NCBI RefSeq assembly: GCF_904848585.1
Contig: NZ_CAJHCR010000003.1
Location: 496,001 to 560,000, forward strand
From: Paraburkholderia kirstenboschensis
Lineage (GTDB): Bacteria; Pseudomonadota; Gammaproteobacteria; Burkholderiales; Burkholderiaceae
Direction: 5' to 3'
DNA length: 64,000 bases
The notes under the pieces were generated by a model. It worked only from the letters and a program-made list of their open reading frames with translations, made no database searches and was not told the DNA's origin. Shown here one piece after another: positions 56,489 through 64,000 of this stretch. Every line of letters starts with the position of its first letter. The first letter of the stretch is position 1. The translations under genes and the position numbers were made by a program.

Positions 56489-57943
56489 CTATTGATCGAT
56501 TGCAAGCCAGACCGCTTTCGGCTCGGTGAAGTTTTCGATCGCCACATCGCCGTGCTCCCGGCCGAAGCCCGAATCGCCGGAGCCGCCCCAAGGCAGGCGC
56601 ACGTCGGTGTAGCCGTAGGTGTTGATCCAGACGGTCCCCGCTCTCAGGTCTCGCGCCACGCGATGCACGCGACCAATGTCCGCGCTCCACACGCCCGCCG
56701 CGAGGCTGTACAACGTGCCGTTGGCGATACGTATCGCGTCGGCTTCGTCGTTGAAACGAATCACGCTCGCCACGGGCCCGAAAATCTCCTCCTGCGAAAT
56801 GCGCATTTCGTGCTCGACGTTGGCAAACACCGTGGGCTCCACGAAGAAGCCGCGCTCGCCGATGCGCGCGCCGCCCGTTACGAGCGACGCGCCTTCAGAG
56901 CGCCCGGCATCGACATAGCCGAGCACGGTCTTCATTTGCGCGGCGGAGATAAGCGGACCCATGGACGTTTCGCGCAATGACGGATCGCCGACCTTGATCG
57001 ACTTTGCGCGAGCGGCGAGGCGCTCAACCACCTCGTCGTAGACATCGCGATGCGCGAGAATGCGCGAGCCCGCCGAGCACACCTGTCCCGTGTTGAAGAA
57101 GATGCCCGACGCTGCGGCTCGCACTGCGTTGTCGAGATTCGCATCGGCGAAAATGAGATTTGCCGACTTGCCGCCGAGTTCCAGCGTGACGCGTTTGAAG
57201 TTGCCGGCCGCGCCCTGCAGAATGCCGCGCCCCACCGACGGCGATCCGGTGAACGTAACCTTGTCCACGCCTGGATGCGCGACGAGCGCGTCGCCGACCA
57301 CGCGGCCCTTGCCCGTGACGATATTCAGTACTCCGGGCGGCACGCCCGCTTCGAGCGCGAGTTCGCCGATGCGCAACGCGCTGAGCGGCGTGATCTCCGC
57401 GGGCTTTACGATCAGCGTGCAACCGCACGCGAGCGCCGGCGCGATTTTCCACATGCCGATCATCAGCGGGAAGTTCCAAGGCACGATCGCAGCGACCACG
57501 CCGACCGGTTCACGCAACGTGTACGTCAATGCGTCCGGGCGAACCGGCACCACCTGGCCGTTGATCTTGTCACACCAGCCTGCGTAGTACTCGAGCGTAT
57601 CGATTGCGGCCGGAACGTCCTGGCGCATGACGGCGGCAATCGGCTTGCCCGCGTCGAGACTTTCGAGCGCGGCCAGTTCGTCGAGATTGGCGCGCATCAG
57701 CCCGGCAAGCCGGGACAGAATGCGGCCCCGCTCCGCCGCCTTGATTCCGTTCCACACCTTCAATGCAGCACGCGCCGCGTGCACGGCCGTGTCGACGTCG
57801 GCGGCGCTACCTTGCGCAACGTGCGCAATCGGCTCCTCGGTAGCCGGATTGATATTGACGGAATATTCGCCCGTGCCCGGCGGCAACCGCTTGCCGTCGA
57901 TCAACAGGTCATGGCGCCTGAGGCCGGTGTCAGTGTCCATCAT
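56489..57943 (-). CDS. NAD(P)-dependent aldehyde dehydrogenase
   Basis: A 484-aa aldehyde dehydrogenase superfamily enzyme. Motifs: VGVVAAIVPWNFPLMIGMWK (about 148-167), the catalytic Glu in TLELGGKSANL (about 257-267), and the catalytic Cys in FFNTGQVCSAGSR (about 290-302). It resembles the betaine/gamma-aminobutyraldehyde type, but the substrate is open. The ATG at 57943 has AAGGAG 5 nt upstream; the second ATG (57940) is adjacent. It follows a LysR gene (87 nt) and the antiporter gene on the same strand, likely one transcript. Confidence 0.93.
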   Translation of the reverse strand: MMDTDTGLRRHDLLIDGKRLPPGTGEYSVNINPATEEPIAHVAQGSAADVDTAVHAARAALKVWNGIKAAERGRILSRLAGLMRANLDELAALESLDAGKPIAAVMRQDVPAAIDTLEYYAGWCDKINGQVVPVRPDALTYTLREPVGVVAAIVPWNFPLMIGMWKIAPALACGCTLIVKPAEITPLSALRIGELALEAGVPPGVLNIVTGKGRVVGDALVAHPGVDKVTFTGSPSVGRGILQGAAGNFKRVTLELGGKSANLIFADANLDNAVRAAASGIFFNTGQVCSAGSRILAHRDVYDEVVERLAARAKSIKVGDPSLRETSMGPLISAAQMKTVLGYVDAGRSEGASLVTGGARIGERGFFVEPTVFANVEHEMRISQEEIFGPVASVIRFNDEADAIRIANGTLYSLAAGVWSADIGRVHRVARDLRAGTVWINTYGYTDVRLPWGGSGDSGFGREHGDVAIENFTEPKAVWLAIDQ

Positions 57944-58030
57944 GAAGCTCCTTGCATTGAAATGTTGCTTGGGCTGATTGCTGCTAACCGGCCTTGGGGC
58001 GAAGACCGGTATTGGCGGGTCGATGCAGCG

Positions 58031-59083
58031 CTACGGCTCGTGAAGTGCCGCGCCGCTGCGCGCGGCCGCAGGCCAGGAAGGGTCGCGAGCTGCTGCGCTC
58101 GGCGATGTGTGCGCGGTCGTGTGCGCGATTGTGTGCGCGGTCGTGTGCGCGGTCTCGTCCGAACCGTCGTCCGGACTCGCGTTCGTAGACGACGCACCGG
58201 CATGCGCCGCGAACTGCGCCCAGGCAGCCGCGGCATTGGGCCTTAGCGAGCGATTGCGGCGATGCACGAGCAGCGTCGTCAGTGCTATTTCAGGAACGAG
58301 CGGCCGGCTCACCAGCGACTCGCCGACGGCGGGCCAATGCGCGTCGACGGGCAGAACGCCGACACCCAGCCCGAGTTCCACCATGCGCAGCACCGCCGCC
58401 ACATGTCCGAATTCCTGCACCGGGCGCCGCTTCAGGCCGTTCGCATTGAAGGCGAGATCGAGCGCCGCGCGCACGCCCGCGTCTGCGTTCAACGTGACAA
58501 GCGCCCAGTCATGCAGAGCCTCCCACGCGACGCTCGCGTGGCGCGCGAGCGGATGCGTCGACGGCATCACCGCGTGCAGCGGCGTCGTGAAAATCACCTG
58601 CGCGTGCAACTGGTCGTTGGCAAGAGGGCCGGTCAGCGAGACCACGCCGAAATCGACCTCGCCGTGCTCGACGCTTGCGAGTACGCCGCTTTGGGGTTGA
58701 TCCTCGATAGTGACTAGCAGCTCCGGAAATGCCGCCGCGCAACGCGCGAGTCCCTGCGCGACCCATCCCGACGACAACACCGGATTGCTCGCTACTGCCA
58801 CCACGCCACGGTGCCCTTCGTAAGCGGCCCGCTCTTCGCGCAACGTCAGATCGATTTCATCGAGCAGGCGGCCAATCCTTCGTTCGAGACTTGCGCCCGC
58901 GTGCGTCAGTTGAACCTGGCGCGTCGTGCGGTCGAACAGTTTGAGATCGACCGCATCTTCGAGCTCCCGCACACACCGGCTCACTGCCGACTGCGTCAGA
59001 TCGAACTCGCGCGCCGCGCGCGTGAAGCTCCGTTCACGCGCGACGGCGACAAACACCTTGAGTTGCTGCAACGAAACATTCAT
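58031..59083 (-). CDS. LysR-family regulator with repetitive C-terminal tail
   Basis: A 350-aa LysR-type regulator: wHTH in SFTRAAREFDLTQSAVSRCV, LFDRTTRQVQLTHAG, and an effector domain to about residue 300 (EHGEVDFGVVSLTG, MVELGLGVGVLPVDAHW). It is about 45 residues longer than usual; the extra tail contains four AHT repeats (TAHTTAHTIAHTTAHT), encoded by a 12-nt DNA repeat. The tail is probably unstructured. It starts 33 nt downstream of the antiporter gene and ends 87 nt before the aldehyde dehydrogenase gene. Confidence 0.9.
   Translation of the reverse strand: MNVSLQQLKVFVAVARERSFTRAAREFDLTQSAVSRCVRELEDAVDLKLFDRTTRQVQLTHAGASLERRIGRLLDEIDLTLREERAAYEGHRGVVAVASNPVLSSGWVAQGLARCAAAFPELLVTIEDQPQSGVLASVEHGEVDFGVVSLTGPLANDQLHAQVIFTTPLHAVMPSTHPLARHASVAWEALHDWALVTLNADAGVRAALDLAFNANGLKRRPVQEFGHVAAVLRMVELGLGVGVLPVDAHWPAVGESLVSRPLVPEIALTTLLVHRRNRSLRPNAAAAWAQFAAHAGASSTNASPDDGSDETAHTTAHTIAHTTAHTSPSAAARDPSWPAAARSGAALHEP
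58107..58151. repeat. 12-nt tandem repeat inside a LysR gene
   Basis: GTGTGCGCG occurs four times at a spacing of exactly 12 nt (58107, 58119, 58131, 58143), with linkers GTC, ATT, GTC. On the minus strand this encodes the four AHT units in the regulator's tail. Because 12 is a multiple of 3, changes in copy number keep the frame. Confidence 0.85.
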
Positions 59084-59116
59084 GAGGTCATGGCCGGCCG
59101 CGAACGGCCCGGCAGC

Positions 59117-60469
59117 CTATTCGCCGGTTTGCTCGGGCCAGTGGCTTAGCCGCGAGGCTTTGCCGTTGCCGTTACCCGCGACGGCGAGCACGCCCGGCTG
59201 GGGTTCGTCCTGCGAGTGGATCCAGCGCGAGCGCATCGGCGCGAGAATGAATTTCGCGGACACGCCGGCGGCAATCGTAATCACAGCCGAAACGGTGAAC
59301 ACCAGGCTCCATCCACCCGTTGCCGACAACACCGACGCTACCGGTACCAGCAGCGAAGCCGTGCCCTTCGCGGTGTACAGCGTGCCCGCATTGGCCGCCG
59401 CGTACTTGCTGCCGAACGTGTCCGCGCAGATTGCCGGGAAGATCGAGAAAATCTCGCCCCAGAAGAGGAAGATCAACGCCGCAAACGTCATGAACGCATA
59501 CGGGTTCGTGCCGTACTCCATCATGCCGAGCAACGCGAGCCCCTCGCCGATAAAGATCGCGAACATGGTGTTTTCACGGCCTATCTTGTCGGAGATGAAA
59601 CCACACAGCGGACGCGTGAAGCCGTTGCAGACGTTGTCGATAGAAAGCGTGGCTGTGAGCAGCGGCAGCGTTACGCCGAAGATCGTCATGGGAATGCGTG
59701 CAAGGCCCCAGTCTTTCGCGATCGGGCCAATCTGCGCGGTTGCCATCAGACCGCCGGCCGCTACCGCCACGAACGAGACATAGATCACCCAGAACACCGG
59801 CGTCTTGATCATCTGGCCAGGCGTGAGGTCGACCTTCGACACCGCGAACTTCTTCTTTGCCGGCGTGTGCTTGCGCAGGACGGGCTTCACCAGCAGCATG
59901 GCGAGCAGCAGAATCGCGACGCCCTGCAAAACACCGAAGAAGAAGAACGTGTGCTCGTAGCCCGAGCGCGTGATCATGTTCGCAATCGGAATCACCGTCA
60001 CCGCTGCGCCCGCGCCGAAGCCGGCCGCGGTGAGACCCGCAGCGAGACCGCGGCGGTCGGGAAACCATTTCAACGCATTGCCCACGCAGGTGCCATACAC
60101 GCCGCCCGCGCCGATCCCGGCGATAACCGCGGAGACGTAAAGCATCGGCAAGGTCGTCGCGTACGAATTCATGACCCATGCAATGCCCGCGCACACCGCG
60201 CCGCCCGCCACCACTGGCCGTGGACCGAATTTGTCGACGAGCCAGCCTTCCAGTGGAACGAGCCAGGTTTCAGTGAGGATAAAGATCGCGAACGCCATTT
60301 GAATCGAGGCCTGGCCCCAGTGATGCCGCGCGTCCATCGGCGCGACGAACAGCGTCCACGCGTACTGCAGGTTCGCCACCAACGCCATGCACACCATGCC
60401 GATGACGAGCTGCCACCAACGGTTCGCCCAGAATACGCGGGCCGTGGTCTGTTGAGTGATATCGTCCAT
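59117..60469 (-). CDS. Oxalate/formate antiporter-family MFS transporter
   Basis: A 450-aa, 12-helix MFS protein of the OFA (OxlT) family. It starts with a soluble tail and WWQLVIGMVCMALVANLQYA; LVDKFGPRPVVAGG is the helix 2-3 loop signature, and ICADTFGSKYAAANAGTLYT is characteristic of the OFA group. It probably exchanges small dicarboxylates or monocarboxylates; oxalate/formate is known for the archetype, but no oxalate decarboxylation gene is nearby. The ATG at 60469 has GGAGA 8 nt upstream. It is followed by LysR and aldehyde dehydrogenase on the same strand. Confidence 0.88.
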   Translation of the reverse strand: MDDITQQTTARVFWANRWWQLVIGMVCMALVANLQYAWTLFVAPMDARHHWGQASIQMAFAIFILTETWLVPLEGWLVDKFGPRPVVAGGAVCAGIAWVMNSYATTLPMLYVSAVIAGIGAGGVYGTCVGNALKWFPDRRGLAAGLTAAGFGAGAAVTVIPIANMITRSGYEHTFFFFGVLQGVAILLLAMLLVKPVLRKHTPAKKKFAVSKVDLTPGQMIKTPVFWVIYVSFVAVAAGGLMATAQIGPIAKDWGLARIPMTIFGVTLPLLTATLSIDNVCNGFTRPLCGFISDKIGRENTMFAIFIGEGLALLGMMEYGTNPYAFMTFAALIFLFWGEIFSIFPAICADTFGSKYAAANAGTLYTAKGTASLLVPVASVLSATGGWSLVFTVSAVITIAAGVSAKFILAPMRSRWIHSQDEPQPGVLAVAGNGNGKASRLSHWPEQTGE

Positions 60470-60833
60470 GTGCCTTGTCTCCGCAATTATTTAGTGCAGC
60501 CGGCCAACGCGCCGTGCTGTATGTGTCCCGCCTTATCGTTATGACCCGAAAAGCCTTGCGATTCGGGAATTTTTAATATCTGCGTCTTTAAATCGCTTCC
60601 TTTAAAAAGCCAATTTAATCATCGCCTTTTAGGAAGTTCTTAATTCCGACTAATTCATTTTTGCTGTTTTCTGCCGATCCCCGTCGGTCCCGCCACGCCT
60701 GAATCCAAGCGTTAACCCGAGTGTGAGGCCGGCAGCTTCGTCTTTCTTTACAAACTCATGCTAGGGTCATTGCTGAATTACTAATAATTAAAGTTTGTTA
60801 TTATGTTGATTCACGTTTGCTTATACATCGGCC
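60470..60833. promoter_or_regulatory. Divergent promoter region with AT-rich LysR-type site
   Basis: 364 nt between the antiporter gene (minus) and the LysR gene (plus), AT-rich at both ends (60570-60660 and 60745-60815) and GC-rich between. The short inverted repeat ATTA-C-TAAT (60777-60785) lies 50 nt before the LysR start and could be an operator. No gene is supported in it. Confidence 0.4.
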
Positions 60834-61781
60834 ATGACGATGCGCAATGCCACGCTCCGGCAGTTGAAGGTATTCGAGACCGTGGCGCGCCACCTGAGCT
60901 TTTCGCGCGCCGCCGAGGAGTTGCACCTCACGCAACCCGCCGTCTCCACACAGGTTCGTCAGCTTGAAGAGCATGCCGGCTTGCCGCTCTTCGAACAGCT
61001 CGGCAAAAAGATTTACCTCACGCCAGCCGGCACCGAAATGCTGCACTACAGCCGCGCCATCATTCAGCAGTTTCACGAAGTCGACGAGGCCATGAGCCAG
61101 TTGAAGGGCGTCTCCGGCGGCAAACTGAATGTGGCGGTCATCAGCGCCGGCGACTACTTCTTCCCGCGGCTGCTCGCCGAGTTCACGCGGCGCTATGCGG
61201 GCGTCGTGCTGAACCTTGCAGTGCACAATCGCGAGGAGCTGTTGCATCAGCTCGCGACCAACCAGACCGATCTCGCGGTGATGGTGCGCCCGCCGCATGA
61301 AATGGACGCCACGAATGAGCCGTTCGCGCCTCACCCGTACGTGATCGTGGCCGCGCCTACGCATCCGCTCGCGCAGAAGCGCAACATCAGGATGAGCCAG
61401 CTGGCGAACGAGGCATTCATCGTACGGGAGCGCGGCTCGGACACGTGGAACTCCATGGAAGAAGGCTTCGCCGGTCGCCTGTCCAATCTGAAGATCGCGA
61501 TGGAGATCAAGAGCACCGAGACAATCAAGCAGGCGGTCATTGCCGGCATGGGTATCGCGTTTCTGTCCGCGCATACGATCAGCCTCGAGTTGCAGTTGGG
61601 CCACCTGGTGGTGCTCGATGTCGAGAGCTTCCCGGTCATGCTCAACTGGTACGTCGTTCATCGGAAGAACAAGCGTCTGCCGCCCGTTGCCGTGGCGTTC
61701 AAGCGCTTCCTGATGGAAGAAGGCGCGAGCCTCATCGAGAAGATCACTCGTGTGAAGGAACTGAGCGTGTATAAGCAATAG
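60834..61781 (+). CDS. LysR-family regulator, CbbR-like
   Basis: A 315-aa LysR-type regulator with MRNATLRQLKVFETVARHLS, SFSRAAEELHLTQPAVSTQV and LFEQLGKKIYLTPAG in the DNA-binding half, the pattern of the CbbR subgroup. The effector domain shows GKLNVAVISAGDYFFPRLLA and GMGIAFLSAHTI. CbbR proteins usually control CO2 fixation or C1 genes, but no such genes are here. It is divergent from the antiporter gene, the classic arrangement for a LysR and its target, so it is the best candidate regulator of that transcript. Start ATG at 60834, weak ribosome-binding site. Confidence 0.92.
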   Translation: MTMRNATLRQLKVFETVARHLSFSRAAEELHLTQPAVSTQVRQLEEHAGLPLFEQLGKKIYLTPAGTEMLHYSRAIIQQFHEVDEAMSQLKGVSGGKLNVAVISAGDYFFPRLLAEFTRRYAGVVLNLAVHNREELLHQLATNQTDLAVMVRPPHEMDATNEPFAPHPYVIVAAPTHPLAQKRNIRMSQLANEAFIVRERGSDTWNSMEEGFAGRLSNLKIAMEIKSTETIKQAVIAGMGIAFLSAHTISLELQLGHLVVLDVESFPVMLNWYVVHRKNKRLPPVAVAFKRFLMEEGASLIEKITRVKELSVYKQ

Positions 61782-61877
61782 GCTATGGAAATCCAATAAA
61801 ACTTTAACTATTGCAAATCGATCAGTACTTCTATGCTGCAAGCGAGTTCCATCACTTGTCAGCCCAGGAGGCCGATC

Positions 61878-62183
61878 ATGAACCACGCTTCGGTTGCGAC
61901 TCATGCCAACGCACGGACAGCCCGCGTTACCGCCGACCATCCCAACGACCCGCATCTGAGCGCCTACAACGCCGCGTTCAGCGATCTGGGCCTGCGTTTT
62001 CGCTGGGACCACGCCACGCTCGACATTCTCAGCGAATTCAACAGCGAAGCCGCTCGCATCACCGCTTTTATCGAGCGCTTTCACGCGCATCTTCACCGCG
62101 CTTATGACGCCGACTTCCTCGCTCAACTGATCCTGCAGAAGAAAGCGCAGTACTACAGCGAATTCGCCGCGTCCGGCGAATGA
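61878..62183 (+). CDS. Hypothetical protein, 101 aa
   Basis: A small protein beginning MNHASVATHANARTARVTAD. The body is helical: HLSAYNAAFSDLGLRFRWDH, ATLDILSEFNSEAARITAFI and AHLHRAYDADFLAQLILQKK. It contains several His and aromatic residues but no family is recognised. AGGAG lies 7 nt before the ATG at 61878, a good ribosome-binding site. It follows the CbbR-like gene by 96 nt on the same strand and may share its transcript. Confidence 0.6.
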   Translation: MNHASVATHANARTARVTADHPNDPHLSAYNAAFSDLGLRFRWDHATLDILSEFNSEAARITAFIERFHAHLHRAYDADFLAQLILQKKAQYYSEFAASGE

Positions 62184-62287
62184 GCGGCACGGCGGGAACA
62201 TGTTCCCGCCGTGCGCAGTCTCGCTGGCTCCTGTTGCTTCTACTGACCGATAGGCCGGCGAGGTCTGTGCTTTCATCGTGGCGGCCT

Positions 62288-63355
62288 TCATGGCTGTCGG
62301 CTTACCGAGGATCGGTTGGGCACTCGGCGCGCTGCATATGCGCGAGTTTGCGATTGCCCGTTGCCGCTGTTATGCCAGCCTCGACGGTGACGGTATGCTG
62401 CCGCGCGCACCATGCCGACCTCCCACGCCTCGCGCATGTCTCCCGGTTCTGCGTCATGTCGCCAGTCCATCGCGCCAGCAATGCTGCGGACGCCGCCCGC
62501 GGCGCGAGCATGCGCATACACCTTCGGACGCCCGCAACACTCGGAATACTCGCGGCTGAGCATCACATGCACGCCTATAGAAGATGCAAGCGCACTGATT
62601 GCGAGCAGCGCGCCGAGTCCGAACGGCTGCGCCGCTTCGGTCACGAAGCCAAAGCCCAGCCATGCACATAACAGAAACGCAGCGACGTTGACAATGTCGT
62701 GGCCCGGACGCGCCGCCGCACGAAGCGGCAGCACACCGCGCAATTTGCAGAATGCAATTGCCGATGTTGCGAAAATCAACGCCCCGGCGAACACGGCCGT
62801 GCAAAGTTCGATTCGCTCGAAAATCGCCTCGATCGTCGACGGTGATGACGATGGCGGAAACAGATAACGCGCGACGCCGACGGACACGATTGATAGGCCC
62901 ATGCCGCTCGCCACCAGCGCGACGAGCGCGGGCCGCCGGGCGAGATTGCGCCGACGCACGAGCCGCGCACCGGCAACGGAGCCTGCAACTGCCGCACATA
63001 TGTCGGCGGCGCCAGCACCGAGACCCGCGGCGAACACGCCGGAAACCGTGGCGGCCAGCGCGGCGGCACGCCAGCAAGGCTGACTTCCTCGCGCCGCATT
63101 CGAGCACCGCTGTGAGCGCGAGTTATGAATCAGCATCCGCTGCAAGGGCCGCGGCATCAAAGGCAGTCCGTGCATCGGCAATTGCCCGACCGCCGCAAGC
63201 ACCGAGCCGAGCGCACAAGCCAACAGCGCGGCGAACGTTGCCGTCAACGGTACGAACATTCCCAGCCACACGGTACTGTCTGACGCTTGCGACACGCGTG
63301 CTCCTTCGTGTTCTTGATGCAACTCCGCGCGCTCGTGGCCCGCGGACCGACCCAT
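62288..63355 (-). pseudogene. Degenerate PntB-like (transhydrogenase beta subunit) membrane protein
   Basis: An open frame of 355 codons whose middle (roughly 63100 to 62560) resembles the membrane domain of the NAD(P) transhydrogenase beta subunit: VAGSVAGARLVRRRNLARRP sits where PntB has its helix and loop before MPELVA, and ERIELCTAVFAGALIFATSA matches the region RIELFLG...GAITFSGSV. The following part (after GVHVMLSREY) no longer looks like PntB, and the large NADP-binding C-terminal domain is absent. Third-position GC is about 65% in a 20-codon sample, low for this genome type. I read it as a decayed gene; a divergent functional protein is possible. The start at 63355 lies 3 nt after the FAH stop; GTG 63295 and ATG 63259 are alternatives. 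Confidence 0.4.
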
Positions 63356-63358
63356 CGT

Positions 63359-64000
63359 TCAAACGAGTCCCGCGACGACGCCTGGTTTAGACGCTTGCGA
63401 CCCGGTCGCTTGTGCCGCGTTCAGCGTGTTGCGCAGCGTGCCGATCCCGTCGATGGAAATCGACACCGTCGCCCCGTCCTTGATCGACCCCACTCCCACG
63501 GACGTACCGCATGCGATCACGTCGCCGGGTTCGAGCGTGAGGTCTTGCGAAATCAGGCTCACCTGCTCGGCCGGCGAAAACACCATGTCGGAGAGCGGAT
63601 AGTTCTGCCGCTCGACGCCGTCGAGCATCGTCACCAGATTCGCGCTTTGCCAATCGAAACCCGAGACGATAGCCGGGCCAATGCAGCAGAAAGTATCGAA
63701 GCCCTTGGCGCGGCACCATTGCGGAAAATGCGGATTCTCGTTGAGCAGATCGGCAGCTGTCACGTCGTTGACGAGCGTGTAGCCGAAAATCGCCTGAGCG
63801 GCCTCCTCGACGTCCGCATCGCGGCAACGCCGGCCGATCACAATGCCCAGCTCACCTTCATAGACGATCTTGCCCGCGTAGCTGGCCGGGCGGCGGATCG
63901 GCTCATCGGAGCCGATCACCGAGCCCGCCGGTTTCAGCAGAAAGAGCGGGTGCGTCGGCACCGGCTTGTCGAGCTTTGCGGCAAGCGCGTGATAGTTGTT
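63359..64000 (-). CDS. Fumarylacetoacetate hydrolase-family protein (N-terminus cut by window edge)
   Basis: The C-terminal 213 residues of an FAH-superfamily enzyme, a metal-dependent hydrolase, decarboxylase or isomerase of beta-diketo or enol acids. Visible motifs are PTHPLFLLKPAGSVIG, the metal site in YEGELGIVIGRRCRD, YTLVNDVTAADLL, GFDTFCCIGPAIV and LEPGDVIACGTSVGVGS. The frame is open to base 64000, so the start is outside. Typical full proteins are about 220-290 aa. The exact reaction cannot be stated. A degenerate PntB-like frame follows 3 nt downstream on the same strand. Confidence 0.9.
   Translation of the reverse strand, partial: NNYHALAAKLDKPVPTHPLFLLKPAGSVIGSDEPIRRPASYAGKIVYEGELGIVIGRRCRDADVEEAAQAIFGYTLVNDVTAADLLNENPHFPQWCRAKGFDTFCCIGPAIVSGFDWQSANLVTMLDGVERQNYPLSDMVFSPAEQVSLISQDLTLEPGDVIACGTSVGVGSIKDGATVSISIDGIGTLRNTLNAAQATGSQASKPGVVAGLV

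Noticed and set aside
60801..62291. 496-codon minus-strand frame
   Set aside because: Antisense to the CbbR-like LysR gene and to the hypothetical gene at 61878; no protein-like motif.

Overview
The window is a stretch of GC-rich, gene-dense chromosome from a beta-proteobacterium, most likely Burkholderiaceae of the Paraburkholderia/Caballeronia type. This is inferred from two DUF4148 secreted proteins, DUF2968 and DUF6232 proteins, an extracellular 3-hydroxybutyrate-oligomer hydrolase (a polyhydroxybutyrate lifestyle), a periplasmic PaoABC-type aldehyde oxidoreductase and many LysR regulators. I see no tRNA, rRNA, CRISPR array, transposase or integrase. Most genes are housekeeping or metabolic accessory genes in short operons, often separated by clear bidirectional terminators.

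Layout. 1-3.2 kb (minus strand): a SoxC-like molybdenum sulfite dehydrogenase cut by the window edge, a histidine kinase/response regulator pair overlapping by 4 nt, a tiny coupled ORF and a GFA-type zinc protein. 3.2-9.3 kb: DUF4148, Ohr, LysR plus MFS exporter, a pcm-DUF190 pair, an SRPBCC protein and a hypothetical gene. 9.3-14.8 kb: an octamer tandem repeat, an EamA exporter with a histidine-rich tail, azoreductase, a GcvA-like LysR, DUF6232 and a lipoprotein. 14.9-31.3 kb: glycogen phosphorylase, MFS exporter, threonine aldolase, an NlpD-like lipoprotein, cupin, DUF2968, DUF4148, 6-phosphogluconate dehydrogenase, DUF938 methyltransferase, sirtuin, SDR, polysaccharide deacetylase and DUF2252. 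31.6-34.6 kb: motAB and exonuclease III. 34.7-41.6 kb: 3HB-oligomer hydrolase divergent from paoABC plus a MocA-like cytidylyltransferase. 42.9-46.9 kb: a compact 2-aminoethylphosphonate biosynthesis operon. 47.4-51.1 kb: a chemoreceptor and an FtsI-like transpeptidase. 51.4-56.4 kb: HCCA isomerase, two LysE exporters, YigZ, a lipoprotein and a PanE-like reductase. 56.5-61.8 kb: an oxalate/formate-type antiporter, LysR and aldehyde dehydrogenase run facing a divergent LysR. 61.9-64 kb: a small unknown protein, a degenerate PntB-like gene and an FAH-family enzyme cut by the right edge.

The most coherent specialised unit is the phosphonate cassette. Phosphoenolpyruvate is rearranged to phosphonopyruvate by the N-terminal half of a fused protein, decarboxylated by AepY, transaminated by PhnW acting in the biosynthetic direction, and probably cytidylylated by the C-terminal half of the fused protein. 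The transferase that would put the activated phosphonate onto a lipid or glycan is not in this window. The second unit is the Tat-exported paoABC set with a MocA-like enzyme for molybdopterin cytosine dinucleotide. The window also holds candidate regulatory or repeat structures that the genes do not explain: paired 40-nt elements near 3.3 and 3.5 kb, a terminator-like hairpin between two divergent genes at 47.1 kb, a 20-nt palindrome at 22.2 kb and a 12-nt repeat inside a LysR gene.
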